Positions 1 through 8,257 of a stretch of DNA of 64,000 bases are shown here, one piece after another. Each line of letters starts with the position of its first letter. Position 1 is the first letter of the stretch. The position numbers and the translations under genes are program-made. Source of the stretch: Pseudomonas sivasensis (GTDB taxonomy: Bacteria; Pseudomonadota; Gammaproteobacteria; Pseudomonadales; Pseudomonadaceae); the NCBI RefSeq assembly GCF_013778505.1, contig NZ_JAAOWU010000001.1, positions 186,001 through 250,000 on the forward strand, in the 5' to 3' direction. The notes beneath the pieces were generated by a model. It was given only the letters and a program-made list of their open reading frames with translations, was not told where the DNA came from and made no database searches.

Positions 1-367
1 GCACCTTACGTACGGCGCTCTGGATATCTTCCATGGCGCTGGACTTGGGGATAAAGCCACTGGCGCCAAACTCCTTGGAGCGAACCACCACGTCAGCGTC
101 TTCCTGCGCCGAGACCATCACCACGGGAATTTGCGGGTATTGCCCACGCAGCAGCACCAGCCCCGAGAAACCGTAGGCGCCAGGCATGTTCAGGTCGAGC
201 AGCACCAAGTCCCAGTCGGATTTTTCGGTGAGGCGGACTTCCAGTTCGGCAATGCTGGCCACTTCAACCAGACGCACATCCGGGCCAAGGCCCAGCGTTA
301 CGGCCTGATGCAGCGCACTGCGAAACAGCGGGTGGTCATCGGCTATCAGGATTTCGTATGTGGCCAT
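1..367 (-). CDS. erdR: ErdR-type LuxR response regulator, 3' end outside the window
   Basis: Only the N-terminal 122 residues are inside the window. They form a complete receiver domain that opens MATYEILIADDHPLFRSAL, with the acidic pair DD, the phosphoacceptor Asp in LLDLNMPG and the conserved Lys in FIPKSS. The DNA-binding HTH_LUXR half should lie upstream of base 1. The sequence closely matches what I remember of Pseudomonas ErdR, an orphan regulator of ethanol and acetate metabolism (family knowledge). The start ATG lies at 367 on the minus strand. The neighbouring DTW gene supports the assignment, since erdR and a DTW gene are close together in P. aeruginosa. Gene identity is likely; function is inferred from the family. 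Confidence 0.85.
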   Translation of the reverse strand, partial: MATYEILIADDHPLFRSALHQAVTLGLGPDVRLVEVASIAELEVRLTEKSDWDLVLLDLNMPGAYGFSGLVLLRGQYPQIPVVMVSAQEDADVVVRSKEFGASGFIPKSSAMEDIQSAVRKV

Positions 368-619
368 TGATTAAATGATCCTGTTTTTTATGGCTGCCTT
401 GATGGGTTCAAGGTTCGCCAGTACACAAGGCAACGGCCAGGCAGCCATCGCCACAGGGCACGTTCAACGTCAAAAGCACGTGATACGACGTCGAAAATTC
501 ACGGTTGCGCCCCAATCGGCGCCCAGCATGCCCAGCGTAGCCTAGGGGGTCAAGCACTACGCCCGAGGGCATTTTAGCGGGGTGCAGGCTTACAGTGCCA
601 TCATGCCAACGTCGCCTGG

Positions 620-1339
620 CTATACCGCGGGTATATAGGGCGCAAGACGGGTATGGACGGCATCGGTCGCATCCAAAGGCATCTGGAACTTGGCGGCCAG
701 GTAATGGGTGCTGAACACATCGAGGTAGGCATCCAGCACTTCGCTGGCAACCCCATCGCCAGCCAACTCCAGGCAGAGCGCTGCGACTTCGGCGGTACAG
801 AAATGATCATCACGTTTGGAGCGGCGCAGTTTGTAGCGTGAGAGCTGCTCGGGCGCCAGGCTCAGAACGGGTAAGTGCTCCAGATACGGGCTTTTGCGGA
901 ACATCTTGCGCGCCTCACTCCAGGTGCCATCGAGCAGGATGAACAATGGACGCTTGCCCTGCGTCACGATGACTTCGTTGACCACCCGTTCCGGCGCCAC
1001 AAATTCACCGGGAAATACAATATACGGCTGCCATTGCGGGTCAGCGAGCAGGGTGAGCAAATCCGGCTCGACTTCGGTGCGAGCCCAAGCGAAGGCAGTG
1101 GTGTCGTCGATGACGTCGGCGATCAGCCAGCCGGTGTTACTGGGTTTCATCGGTTCAACATCGTGCATCAGCAGGCACATCGCGGACCGGGCCTCGACTT
1201 TCGGGCGCCAGGCACAGAGACAGTACTCGGGAATCACCCGGCAGCCAGGGCAGCGTTCGGCACGGGAGCCTCGGTTGACGAAGGGCTTAATGGCGCGCGC
1301 CAGACGCTGGGTACGCAGACGGGAAACGGCATGGCTCAT
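620..1339 (-). CDS. DTW-domain tRNA-uridine aminocarboxypropyltransferase
   Basis: 239 residues. An N-terminal Cys cluster (CPGCR...YCLCAW, about residues 30-43) fits the zinc-binding part of the DTW family, and the signature DGTWSEARKM is near residue 137. DTW enzymes such as E. coli TapT (YfiP) use S-adenosylmethionine to put an acp3 group on U47 in the variable loop of tRNAs in the cytoplasm (family knowledge). Start ATG at 1339. The gene stands alone, 250 bp from erdR and divergent from the exported protein gene at 1519. The homologue lies in the same neighbourhood in P. aeruginosa. An rRNA target is less likely. Confidence 0.85.
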   Translation of the reverse strand: MSHAVSRLRTQRLARAIKPFVNRGSRAERCPGCRVIPEYCLCAWRPKVEARSAMCLLMHDVEPMKPSNTGWLIADVIDDTTAFAWARTEVEPDLLTLLADPQWQPYIVFPGEFVAPERVVNEVIVTQGKRPLFILLDGTWSEARKMFRKSPYLEHLPVLSLAPEQLSRYKLRRSKRDDHFCTAEVAALCLELAGDGVASEVLDAYLDVFSTHYLAAKFQMPLDATDAVHTRLAPYIPAV

Positions 1340-1518
1340 CGGATGCGCCGCAGGAACGGGTAAATCGACACGGATAGAACTCGTGAAAGGCTGAGATGGC
1401 CGCAGTTTACCAGCGATACGCCTGGCTGTAGTGGCAAGGGGTCACCTATAATTGCGCGCCACTGAACGCACAGCGCAGTGGCTGGTCTATGCACCAGTAA
1501 CCGAATCAGGAGAGTTTC

Positions 1519-1953
1519 ATGCTGCGTTCCATGCTGCGCCTTGTCGTCCCATCCATCGCACTTGCGCTGGTATTGCCTGTGGGCGCACATGCGGCCTCGC
1601 TGCTGGAGGCCCAGATGAACAGGAAACTGCAAAGCGTCGCGGCAGAAAGCAACAAGGATCTGCCCCGGGAAATCGATGAAAAAACCCTGGAAGTGGCCTA
1701 CACCGTTGAAGGCATGCAGTTGATCGATCACCTGAGCGTCATGTCCGACCGTGCCGAGCAAATGCGCGCCAACCCCAAGGCTGTGTATTTCCAACTGGGG
1801 CAAAGCGTGTGCCTGAACAAAGGCTACCGCGAGCTGATGGCCAAAGGCGCCGTGATGCGCTATGAAATCACCGAAAACAAAACCAACCGCCCTGTGGCTT
1901 CGGTAAAGTTCGTGGAAACGGATTGCCCGGCTCCGGCGAAGAAGAAGAAGTAA
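1519..1953 (+). CDS. Small exported protein, PA3611-like
   Basis: 144 residues with a signal peptide of about 25 residues (a positive N-terminus, a hydrophobic run, then AHAAS). The mature part is small, alpha/beta-like in composition, has two Cys far apart (in SVCLNKG and in ETDCP) that could form a disulfide, and ends in a lysine run KKKK. The pattern resembles the Pseudomonas PA3611 family, annotated as quorum-sensing-regulated, but I recognise this only loosely. Start at 1519 follows AGGAGAG eight bases upstream; a second Met at codon 5 is possible. It is probably periplasmic. No function is assigned. Confidence 0.7.
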   Translation: MLRSMLRLVVPSIALALVLPVGAHAASLLEAQMNRKLQSVAAESNKDLPREIDEKTLEVAYTVEGMQLIDHLSVMSDRAEQMRANPKAVYFQLGQSVCLNKGYRELMAKGAVMRYEITENKTNRPVASVKFVETDCPAPAKKKK

Positions 1954-2244
1954 TTCAACCTGACCTTCGCGCGCTGCTATTCAGTGGCGCGCACTCCCCC
2001 GCTGCAACGCCCCTCAGACGGCTAGACTCACTGTTGAGCAACCAATAAGCGGTTGCCAGCCAAGGGTTTTTCGGCCCATGATCAAGCCATCCCGACCGCT
2101 CGCTCACAGCATTTCTGATGCTGTTCTGTAACATTTTCAGGGCAAAAGAAGGTTGCCTCCTGCGGCAAGCAGCGACACATGCAGTGTCGTAGCCTCCGGC
2201 GAACATCTCGTCGGTTACCCGGCCCTGCAAGAAGGAGAAGTTGA

Positions 2245-3357
2245 ATGCCTTACGAACCGAATGACAGCCTGCTCCAGCATTTTGAAAAAAATGGGGCCGA
2301 CCTCACGCAGCAGGTCGAAGCCCAACTCCAACTGATCGCCCCCGACAGCCCGAATATCCCTCTGTATCGCGACATGATCCTCACCGTGCTGCGCATGGCA
2401 CAGGATGACCGCAATCGCTGGAATGCCAAGATCACCTTGCAAGCCATACGTGAACTGGACAACGCCTTCCGTGTGCTCGAACAGTTCAAGGGCCGACGCA
2501 AGGTCACCGTATTTGGCTCGGCACGTACCCCTGTGGAAAGCCCCCTGTATGCATTAGCCCGGGAAGTAGGCGCAGCACTGGCGCGCTCGGACTTGATGGT
2601 GATTACCGGTGGAGGTGGCGGCATCATGGCCGCGGCACACGAAGGCGCCGGCCTGGAGCACAGCCTGGGGTTCAATATCACCTTACCGTTCGAACAGCAC
2701 GCCAACCCGACCATTGATGGGACCGAGAACCTGTTGTCCTTTCACTTCTTTTTTACCCGCAAACTGTTCTTCGTCAAGGAAGCCGATGGACTGGTGCTAT
2801 GCCCAGGCGGCTTCGGCACCCTCGATGAAGCACTGGAAGTGCTGACACTGATCCAGACCGGCAAGAGCCCACTGGTACCGGTGGTGTTACTGGATGCACC
2901 CGGTGGAGGATTTTGGCAAGGCGCCCTGGATTTTATCCGCAGCCAGTTGGAAGCCAATCGCTATATCTTGCCTACCGACCTCAAGCTGGTGCGGCTGGTG
3001 TACAGCGCTGAAGAAGCAGTGGAGGAGATCAATCAGTTTTATGCCAATTTCCATTCCACGCGCTGGTTAAAGCGCGAGTTTGTGGTGCGTATGAATCACC
3101 CGCTCAGTGATCGGGCGCTGGCCCACTTGCAAAGTGAGTTTGCCAGCCTGCGGCTAAGCGGCGAGTTTCAGCAACTCGCGTATACCGGTGAGGAGCATGA
3201 TGAAGCGAGGTTCAGCCATTTGACGCGACTGGTGTTCAACTTTAATGGACGAGACCAAGGCAGACTGCGGGAGTTGGTGGATTACATCAATTTGCCGGAG
3301 AACTGGGCGCAGGCTCAGGGGAAGACGCAGCAGCGAGTGGCGCCAGAGCCGGCTTGA
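2245..3357 (+). CDS. LOG-family Rossmann protein (PpnN-like nucleosidase)
   Basis: 370 residues. The lysine decarboxylase-like fold of the LOG family is shown by VFGSAR, the glycine run TGGGGGIMAAA (near residue 122) and PGGFGTLDE (near 189), the last being the signature of nucleoside 5'-monophosphate phosphoribohydrolases. An N-terminal helical extension of about 85 residues and a C-terminal part of about 100 residues make it longer than the ~190-residue cytokinin-activating LOG enzymes. Known relatives cleave nucleotides at the N-glycosidic bond; here the substrate is inferred. Start ATG at 2245 has AAGGAGAAG nine bases upstream. Single gene ended by the hairpin at 3369. Confidence 0.8.
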   Translation: MPYEPNDSLLQHFEKNGADLTQQVEAQLQLIAPDSPNIPLYRDMILTVLRMAQDDRNRWNAKITLQAIRELDNAFRVLEQFKGRRKVTVFGSARTPVESPLYALAREVGAALARSDLMVITGGGGGIMAAAHEGAGLEHSLGFNITLPFEQHANPTIDGTENLLSFHFFFTRKLFFVKEADGLVLCPGGFGTLDEALEVLTLIQTGKSPLVPVVLLDAPGGGFWQGALDFIRSQLEANRYILPTDLKLVRLVYSAEEAVEEINQFYANFHSTRWLKREFVVRMNHPLSDRALAHLQSEFASLRLSGEFQQLAYTGEEHDEARFSHLTRLVFNFNGRDQGRLRELVDYINLPENWAQAQGKTQQRVAPEPA

Positions 3358-3368
3358 TTTTTTAGAGC

Positions 3369-3405
3369 AAAAAAAGGCCCACTATTTTCATAGTGAGCCT
3401 TTTTT
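3369..3405 (+). terminator. Rho-independent terminator of the LOG gene
   Basis: Stem AGGCCCACTAT/ATAGTGAGCCT with a short loop, flanked by an A run and a T run, 11 bases after the stop codon at 3357. Confidence 0.85.
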
Positions 3406-3452
3406 GGTGGTGTTTCAGTGGAAATGGGAGGCGAGCGATTGCGGTGATTGGG

Positions 3453-3530
3453 GCTGATGCGCAGCCCAGCGCTGGGCAAGCCCGCTCACCACAACATGCT
3501 TGCTCTACACAAAAAACCTGCTCACCAATA
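3453..3530. repeat. Dispersed repeat of the GCAGCCCAGCGCTGGGC type
   Basis: The core GCGCAGCCCAGCGCTGGGCAAGCCCGCTCACC, followed by TGCTCACCA, is the reverse complement of the motif found twice near 49.6 and 50.0 kb. It lies between the LOG terminator and the end of recX. It is a short palindrome-containing intergenic repeat of REP character; no coding function is seen. Confidence 0.65.
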
Positions 3531-3567
3531 CAAAACCGCAAAAATGACAAGCACGCTCAACACAGTT

Positions 3568-4035
3568 TCAGCCGTCCAGATCTCGACCGCTGAACAAACG
3601 GTTGATCATTTCCATCGAAAACCCGCGGTAACTCAAGAAGCGGCCTTGCTTCGCACGCTCCCGGGCATCAATAGGCAGATGGCCGGAGAACTTGCGACGC
3701 CAAGTATCTTCCAACTGCGACTGCCAACTAATCCCGCACTCACGCAACGCAAGGTCGATATCGGTACGCTGCAGGCCACGCTGGCTCAGCTCTTCGCGAA
3801 TACGCGCAGGGCCATAGCCGGAACGGGCTCGGTAGGAGACAAAACTTTCGAGGTAACGGGATTCCGACAGCAGCCCTTCTTCCGTCAAACGGTCAAGGGC
3901 CGTGTCGATCATCTCAGGGTCTGCGCCGCGCTGACGCAGTTTGCGCGTCAGCTCGACTCGACCATGCTCGCGTCGAGCGAGCAGGTCCATAGCAGTGCGC
4001 CGAACGGCGACGAGTGTATCCAGCACAACAGTCAT
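3568..4035 (-). CDS. recX: Recombination regulatory protein RecX
   Basis: 155 residues, the usual length. It shows the helical RecX repeats, with the motifs [29 protein letters not shown] and [17 protein letters not shown]. RecX binds RecA filaments and dampens strand exchange and the SOS response (family knowledge). It starts 8 bases after the recA stop codon, the standard recA-recX operon, so it should be induced with recA from the LexA-controlled promoter. Confidence 0.95.
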   Translation of the reverse strand: MTVVLDTLVAVRRTAMDLLARREHGRVELTRKLRQRGADPEMIDTALDRLTEEGLLSESRYLESFVSYRARSGYGPARIREELSQRGLQRTDIDLALRECGISWQSQLEDTWRRKFSGHLPIDARERAKQGRFLSYRGFSMEMINRLFSGRDLDG

Positions 4036-4043
4036 CGTTTGCT

Positions 4044-5102
4044 TCAGACGTCAGTGTCGGCTTCTTCCACTTCTGCAACCGGCTCGCGGTTGGCAGCAGC
4101 TTTCACGTCGGGAGCTGCAGTCAGCAACTTGTCGCGGATCTGCTTCTCAAGTGTGGCGGCGATATCCGGGTTATCTGCCAGGAACTTGGCCGAGTTAGCC
4201 TTGCCTTGACCAATCTTGCTGCCGTTGTAGGCATACCATGCACCGGACTTCTCGACGAAACCGTGCAGCACGCCCAGGTCGATCATTTCGCCGTTCAGGT
4301 AAATACCCTTACCGTACAAAATCTGGAATTCAGCCTGACGGAAAGGCGGGGCCACTTTGTTCTTAACGACTTTAACGCGGGTTTCGCTACCGACAACCTC
4401 GTCGCCTTCCTTCACCGCACCAGTACGGCGGATGTCCAGACGGACCGAAGCGTAGAACTTCAACGCGTTACCACCGGTGGTGGTTTCCGGGCTACCGAAC
4501 ATCACGCCGATCTTCATACGGATCTGGTTGATGAAGATCACCAGGCAGTTGGCGTTCTTGATGTTACCGGTGATTTTACGCAGCGCCTGAGACATCAGAC
4601 GGGCTTGCAAGCCCACGTGCATATCACCCATTTCGCCTTCGATTTCAGCCTTGGGAACCAAAGCAGCCACGGAGTCGACCACGATCACGTCGATGGCGTT
4701 GGAGCGCACCAGCATGTCGGTGATTTCCAGGGCTTGCTCACCGGTGTCCGGCTGAGATACCAGCAGGTCATCAACATTGACACCCAACTTGCCGGCGTAT
4801 TCAGGGTCCAGGGCGTGCTCGGCGTCGACGAACGCGCAGGTGGCGCCCATTTTTTGCGCTTGAGCAATCACCGACAGGGTCAGGGTAGTTTTACCGGAAG
4901 ATTCAGGACCGTAGATTTCAACGATACGGCCTTTTGGCAGGCCGCCAATGCCGAGTGCGATGTCCAGACCCAGAGAGCCAGTGGAGATAGCCGGGATCGC
5001 CTGACGGTCGTGATCGCCCATACGCATTACGGCACCCTTGCCGAATTGACGTTCGATCTGACCCAGGGCCGCAGCCAAGGCTTTCTTCTTGTTGTCGTCC
5101 AT
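4044..5102 (-). CDS. recA: Recombinase RecA
   Basis: 352 residues. The start is the ATG at 5102 (MDDNKKKAL); upstream codons in the same frame are not part of the family. Walker A GPESSGKT is at residues 65-72 and the Walker B-like [10 protein letters not shown] follows. RecA forms ATP-dependent filaments on single-stranded DNA, drives strand exchange and stimulates LexA self-cleavage. It leads the recA-recX operon, with cinA 84 bases upstream on the same strand and a LexA box between them. The C-terminus is acidic (EVEEADTDV) as usual. Confidence 0.98.
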   Translation of the reverse strand: MDDNKKKALAAALGQIERQFGKGAVMRMGDHDRQAIPAISTGSLGLDIALGIGGLPKGRIVEIYGPESSGKTTLTLSVIAQAQKMGATCAFVDAEHALDPEYAGKLGVNVDDLLVSQPDTGEQALEITDMLVRSNAIDVIVVDSVAALVPKAEIEGEMGDMHVGLQARLMSQALRKITGNIKNANCLVIFINQIRMKIGVMFGSPETTTGGNALKFYASVRLDIRRTGAVKEGDEVVGSETRVKVVKNKVAPPFRQAEFQILYGKGIYLNGEMIDLGVLHGFVEKSGAWYAYNGSKIGQGKANSAKFLADNPDIAATLEKQIRDKLLTAAPDVKAAANREPVAEVEEADTDV

Positions 5103-5143
5103 TAAAGTCCTCACGTAATCAATAAGGCCGGGGCGGCCAACAC

Positions 5144-5159
5144 CTGTATAAGTAGACAG
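5144..5159 (-). promoter_or_regulatory. LexA (SOS) box upstream of recA
   Basis: CTGTATAAGTAGACAG matches the CTG-N10-CAG consensus and lies 42-57 bases upstream of the recA start, where the SOS operator is expected. Confidence 0.85.
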
Positions 5160-5186
5160 TATTGTTCCACAAAGATTGGAGATCGC

Positions 5187-5687
5187 CTACCCCTGATTTT
5201 CTATTTCTGCTGCAGCTCGTCGCAACAAGCCCTCAAGCGCGGCCTTTACCGTTTGTCGGCGGACCTCATCGCGGTTGCCCGGGAAGTGCGCGAGCTCGGC
5301 CGTGACCTCATCACCCACACCAAAGGCCAGCCAGACAGTGCCTACCGGTTTGTCCGGCGAACCGCCGTCAGGCCCCGCCACGCCGCTGACTGCCACAGCG
5401 AATCGCGACAGGCTTTTTTCCTGCGCACCGCGCACCATGGCCTCCACCACTTCCTGGCTGACGGCGCCCACTTTCGGAAACAATGTTTCCGGCACATTCA
5501 ACTGCCGGGTCTTCTGACGATTAGAGTAAGTGACGTATCCGGCCTCGAACCACGCCGAACTCCCGGGGATCCGCGTAATAGCTTCCGCAATCCCGCCACC
5601 GGTGCAGGACTCCGCCGTGGTGACGTGAGCATTGAGCACCTGTAAACGGCGACCCAGTTCGGCGGCCAATTGAGTGATTTCCTTCAC
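5187..5687 (-). CDS. pncC: CinA-family nicotinamide-nucleotide amidohydrolase (PncC)
   Basis: 166 residues, the short C-terminal-domain form of CinA. Motifs TTAESCTGGGIAEAIT and VSGVAGPDGGSPDKPVGTVW are those of NMN deamidases, which turn nicotinamide mononucleotide into nicotinate mononucleotide in NAD recycling. The start is GTG at 5687 with GGAGACG just upstream. It sits in front of recA as in other pseudomonads and marks the left side of the cinA-mutS insertion hotspot. Confidence 0.9.
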   Translation of the reverse strand: MKEITQLAAELGRRLQVLNAHVTTAESCTGGGIAEAITRIPGSSAWFEAGYVTYSNRQKTRQLNVPETLFPKVGAVSQEVVEAMVRGAQEKSLSRFAVAVSGVAGPDGGSPDKPVGTVWLAFGVGDEVTAELAHFPGNRDEVRRQTVKAALEGLLRRAAAEIENQG

Positions 5688-5875
5688 GGTCGTCTCCAGA
5701 AGTTAGCGGGCATTGGCCTACCCTACAGGAGCAAATACCCCGTGCAAGCGACAGACTGAATCGAGAGACTAGCGGGCGACGGCGCGCATACTTGAAACGG
5801 GCAAAGAAATGCCTGCTCCAAGGCGGGCTCCCGGCACGATTTGAGCGGGTTGGGGCAGCGTGATCACCATCAGTT

Positions 5876-6322
5876 TCATCCTGAAAAAGACGCGATGTCG
5901 ACACCAGGGCCGAGGTAGAGGGTTTGAGTGAAGGATACGGTCCAACTGATGTAGTCCGTTTCGGCACCACTGAGTGGGGACGGCGCGGCGACGATCGACG
6001 TAGGCAAGTCGCACTGATCAGGCGCAAAGCCCCAGCGGTTATCCAAGGCCAGATCCATCAGTTGGCTGGCCAAATCACAGGCGTCAAAGGGCGACGACAC
6101 GCTCGCAACCGTGGCCCTGAGTGAGACCGACAAGGCCTGTGCCTTGCGCCCCTCAAGAGAACGCTCACCGGGGCCATTACGTTCCACGCTGATCAACACG
6201 CGCGCCCTATTCTCGGCATCGGTCAAGGTATGGCGATTGCCTACACGCAACCGTGGAAAGGCGCCCTTCAGCGCGTCCCCGATCGCCACAGGCAGTTGAG
6301 GCGTATTTTTGAGAAGTGTCAT
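5876..6322 (-). CDS. Phage tail-terminator-like protein (tailocin remnant)
   Basis: 148 residues from the ATG at 6322 (a TTG six codons earlier is possible). There is no signal peptide or membrane segment. The C-terminal pattern (a Trp-containing ISWTVSFTQTLYLGPG strand) resembles tail-terminator proteins of contractile or siphophage tails, but this is a weak family guess. It lies directly upstream of cinA and downstream of a holin gene, in a region usually filled by a tailocin. No sheath, tube, baseplate or fibre gene is present, so it looks like an orphan survivor. Confidence 0.5.
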   Translation of the reverse strand: MTLLKNTPQLPVAIGDALKGAFPRLRVGNRHTLTDAENRARVLISVERNGPGERSLEGRKAQALSVSLRATVASVSSPFDACDLASQLMDLALDNRWGFAPDQCDLPTSIVAAPSPLSGAETDYISWTVSFTQTLYLGPGVDIASFSG

Positions 6323-6343
6323 TACATTGCGTCCTTGCAACAG

Positions 6344-6688
6344 TTAATGCTGATCAGGCCCAGAGGGCGGCACTTCGTTGACCCCGATGCGCTTTGCCGC
6401 CCAACGTTCATAAAGCCCGATTGCCACGTCAGCCCCCGCCATGGCGGTAAGGCAACCAATGGCGCCGGCGGTCCAGATCGACATGCCGGCGGCGTAGCAC
6501 AGCATCAGTGCCGAAACCCCGCAGACCATGCACGCGCCGGACCGCAGCGCCAGGCGCCGCATCAGGGACCAACCGCGGGCGCCCTCCTTATCGGCACGCC
6601 ACATTTCGCCGGATACACCTCCGATCAGGGCCAGTACGATCACCAGCCAGATAGGCATTTCCGCCAACACTTGCAGCTCGTTTGTCAT
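6344..6688 (-). CDS. Phage holin
   Basis: 114 residues with three hydrophobic segments (about residues 10-28, 50-68 and 70-90) separated by short basic loops, and a hydrophilic C-terminus. This fits small three-helix phage holins found at the head of Pseudomonas tailocin clusters, which make lesions in the inner membrane for lysis. ATG at 6688 has CAGGAGG six bases upstream and overlaps the stop codon of the small frame in front. No endolysin or spanin gene is found next to it. Confidence 0.7.
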   Translation of the reverse strand: MTNELQVLAEMPIWLVIVLALIGGVSGEMWRADKEGARGWSLMRRLALRSGACMVCGVSALMLCYAAGMSIWTAGAIGCLTAMAGADVAIGLYERWAAKRIGVNEVPPSGPDQH

Positions 6689-6903
6689 TTCACGCCTCCT
6701 GGCTGATCAATGCCGGCAACGTGCCGGCGTTCGGGTAACTCCATGTGTCGGTAGGCATTCCAAAAAGCCCGATTGCCCAGGCTTTTCAGTAATAACCTCC
6801 TCAACCCTTCGGCGCTGCTTGCGCGGTACGGATTTTTCCTCGATGTTTTTCCGACCATGATCCATGTCTGCGGGAGAACTGCTTCGGGCTTTACGCTGCA
6901 CAC
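6685..6903 (-). CDS. Small basic ORF coupled to the holin, unrecognised
   Basis: 72 codons opening with GTG at 6903. Its stop TGA overlaps the holin ATG by the ATGA pattern, which suggests translational coupling. The product is basic and shows no motif I know. A second frame (6707-6919, ending in CRH) covers almost the same DNA and also opens with an acceptable codon; one of the two may be spurious, or the pair may be a frameshifted remnant of one gene. It is the first gene downstream of the operators at 7149-7195. Confidence 0.35.
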   Translation of the reverse strand: MCSVKPEAVLPQTWIMVGKTSRKNPYRASSAEGLRRLLLKSLGNRAFWNAYRHMELPERRHVAGIDQPGGVK

Positions 6904-7148
6904 CCGGACCAGTTGCCAACTCTCTGAACCTTTAAGGCCGGCCTATCTCTGCTTGTCTTGTTGAAGCGATGTCACTAAAAAGCGTCGGCGTCCTTGCCGG
7001 TGTTGCCTGGCATCCCTGCCATCGCTTTTGTGGCGTCCTTGCCAATATTGCATGCCTTCCTTGTCTTCCTTAGCAGCATCCTTGCCGCCTCCACCAGACC
7101 TCGTTGGCTGGCTTGAGATGAAGAGTATGACTGGATGGATATCCAGTC

Positions 7149-7195
7149 AATGCATTAATGCATTTATTTTCAAAGTATGAATGCGCTAATGCATT
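7149..7195 (-). promoter_or_regulatory. Twin palindromic repressor operators before the holin set
   Basis: AATGCATTAATGCATT at 7149-7164 is a perfect 16-bp palindrome; AATGCGCTAATGCATT at 7180-7195 matches it at 14 of 16 positions. The starts are 31 bp apart, about three helical turns. They lie upstream of the leftward phage genes and share their core with sites in front of the LexA-like repressor, so they are probably its operators at the lytic promoter. Confidence 0.65.
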
Positions 7196-7238
7196 TATAG
7201 CCCCGTGGGCAAAGGGCTTGACGACTTTTGGCAAACGG

Positions 7239-7267
7239 AAAAAAAACCCGCACATCGGCGGGTTTTG
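7239..7267 (-). terminator. Terminator of the repressor gene
   Basis: On the minus strand AACCCGC/GCGGGTT closes a short loop and is followed by eight T. It starts 16 bases after the repressor stop codon and separates it from the operators of the next operon. Confidence 0.8.
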
Positions 7268-7282
7268 TCTTACTTAAGGGAG

Positions 7283-8017
7283 TTAACGAGCGTACATGCC
7301 CCACCAGAACACGTGGCCAAGGATTCTGATCTGCTCATCCTGGATATCCTGGAAACTGTAGTCCTCATCAGGATGCTCATCACGATTAAAGCTGCGCAGA
7401 CGAATCCCGGAAGGCAAGCGGTAGAGCTGTTTAACCCGCAGTTGCCCGTTGTGATTGATGGCATACAGGTCGCCATCCACGATATCGCCAATGCCACTCT
7501 TACCGGCATTCACCCCGACCGTCGCGCCATCGCGCAATACCGGCAACATACTGTTGCCACGCACCGTTACGCATTTGGCCTGGTCGAACTGCACGCCGTT
7601 ATGCCGCAAGCTGCGCTTTCCAAAACGCAGGCTTGCTTTCTCGCTTTCCTCGATGACGAATCTTCCTGATCCAGCGGCCAATTCAACCTCGCGCAGAAAG
7701 GGGATCGACACCTCGTCCTCATTAACGGGGGTGTCGTCGTCCCAAAGGCTAATGTCCTTGAGTTCCGAATGCATTGGATCTCGCTCGTCATCTCGCGAAA
7801 CGCCCACCGCCACGCGCCCGCGCAGCTGGTCGGTGCTGATGCGGAAGTATTCGGCAATACGGGAAATGTGCTTGTCCGACGGGTCAGCGATCTTGCCGCT
7901 GAGGATCCGGGACAACGTGGATTGAGGCACACCGGTGCGCCGGTGAAGCTCCGTGGGAGAGATCCGGTCGCGGTCCAGCAGCTCTCTTAAAACGATAGAA
8001 ACATTGCGTTTTTGCAT
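7283..8017 (-). CDS. LexA-like self-cleaving phage/tailocin repressor (PrtR type)
   Basis: 244 residues from the ATG at 8017 (MQKRNVSIVL). An N-terminal Cro/CI helix-turn-helix (ELHRRTGVPQSTLSRILSG, residues 21-39) is joined to an S24 peptidase half. The Ala-Gly cleavage site is visible in ELAAGSGR, the catalytic Ser in RGNSMLPVL and the Lys in LRVKQLYRL. Such repressors hold phage or pyocin lysis genes silent until RecA triggers autocleavage. It is flanked by palindromic sites on both sides, and the recA gene is 3 kb away. Intact, although its structural target genes seem lost. Confidence 0.88.
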   Translation of the reverse strand: MQKRNVSIVLRELLDRDRISPTELHRRTGVPQSTLSRILSGKIADPSDKHISRIAEYFRISTDQLRGRVAVGVSRDDERDPMHSELKDISLWDDDTPVNEDEVSIPFLREVELAAGSGRFVIEESEKASLRFGKRSLRHNGVQFDQAKCVTVRGNSMLPVLRDGATVGVNAGKSGIGDIVDGDLYAINHNGQLRVKQLYRLPSGIRLRSFNRDEHPDEDYSFQDIQDEQIRILGHVFWWGMYAR

Positions 8018-8052
8018 GACGCGGATAGTGACGGGAGACTTGGAGAATGGCA

Positions 8053-8090
8053 AATGCTTAATCGCATAAATGATGCATTTTTATGCATTT
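8053..8090 (-). promoter_or_regulatory. Autoregulatory operator region of the repressor
   Basis: An AATGCTTAATCGCATA site at about 8053-8068 and a TGCATTTTTATGCA inverted repeat at 8074-8087 carry the ATGCATT core of the operators at 7149-7195. They lie 36-73 bases upstream of the repressor start, over the likely promoter. Confidence 0.55.
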
Positions 8091-8257
8091 GACACCCTTT
8101 TTACCGCCTAAACGGACTCATCCCAGTGGCGAGACTCCCGTCATCATCGTTCCGCCCTCGAAAGCGGATTCCCTTAGGCTATTTCTAAACGTAAGATCCT
8201 TGATACCAAGTCGTGCATAACAGATACAAAAGGAAGAATCTGTCAATGGATACCTAA

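Noticed and set aside
7004..7090. Repeated TCCTTGCC-like words upstream of the operators, considered as a CRISPR-like or minisatellite array
   Set aside because: The words are irregularly spaced and diverged, with no spacer structure; more likely decayed DNA.
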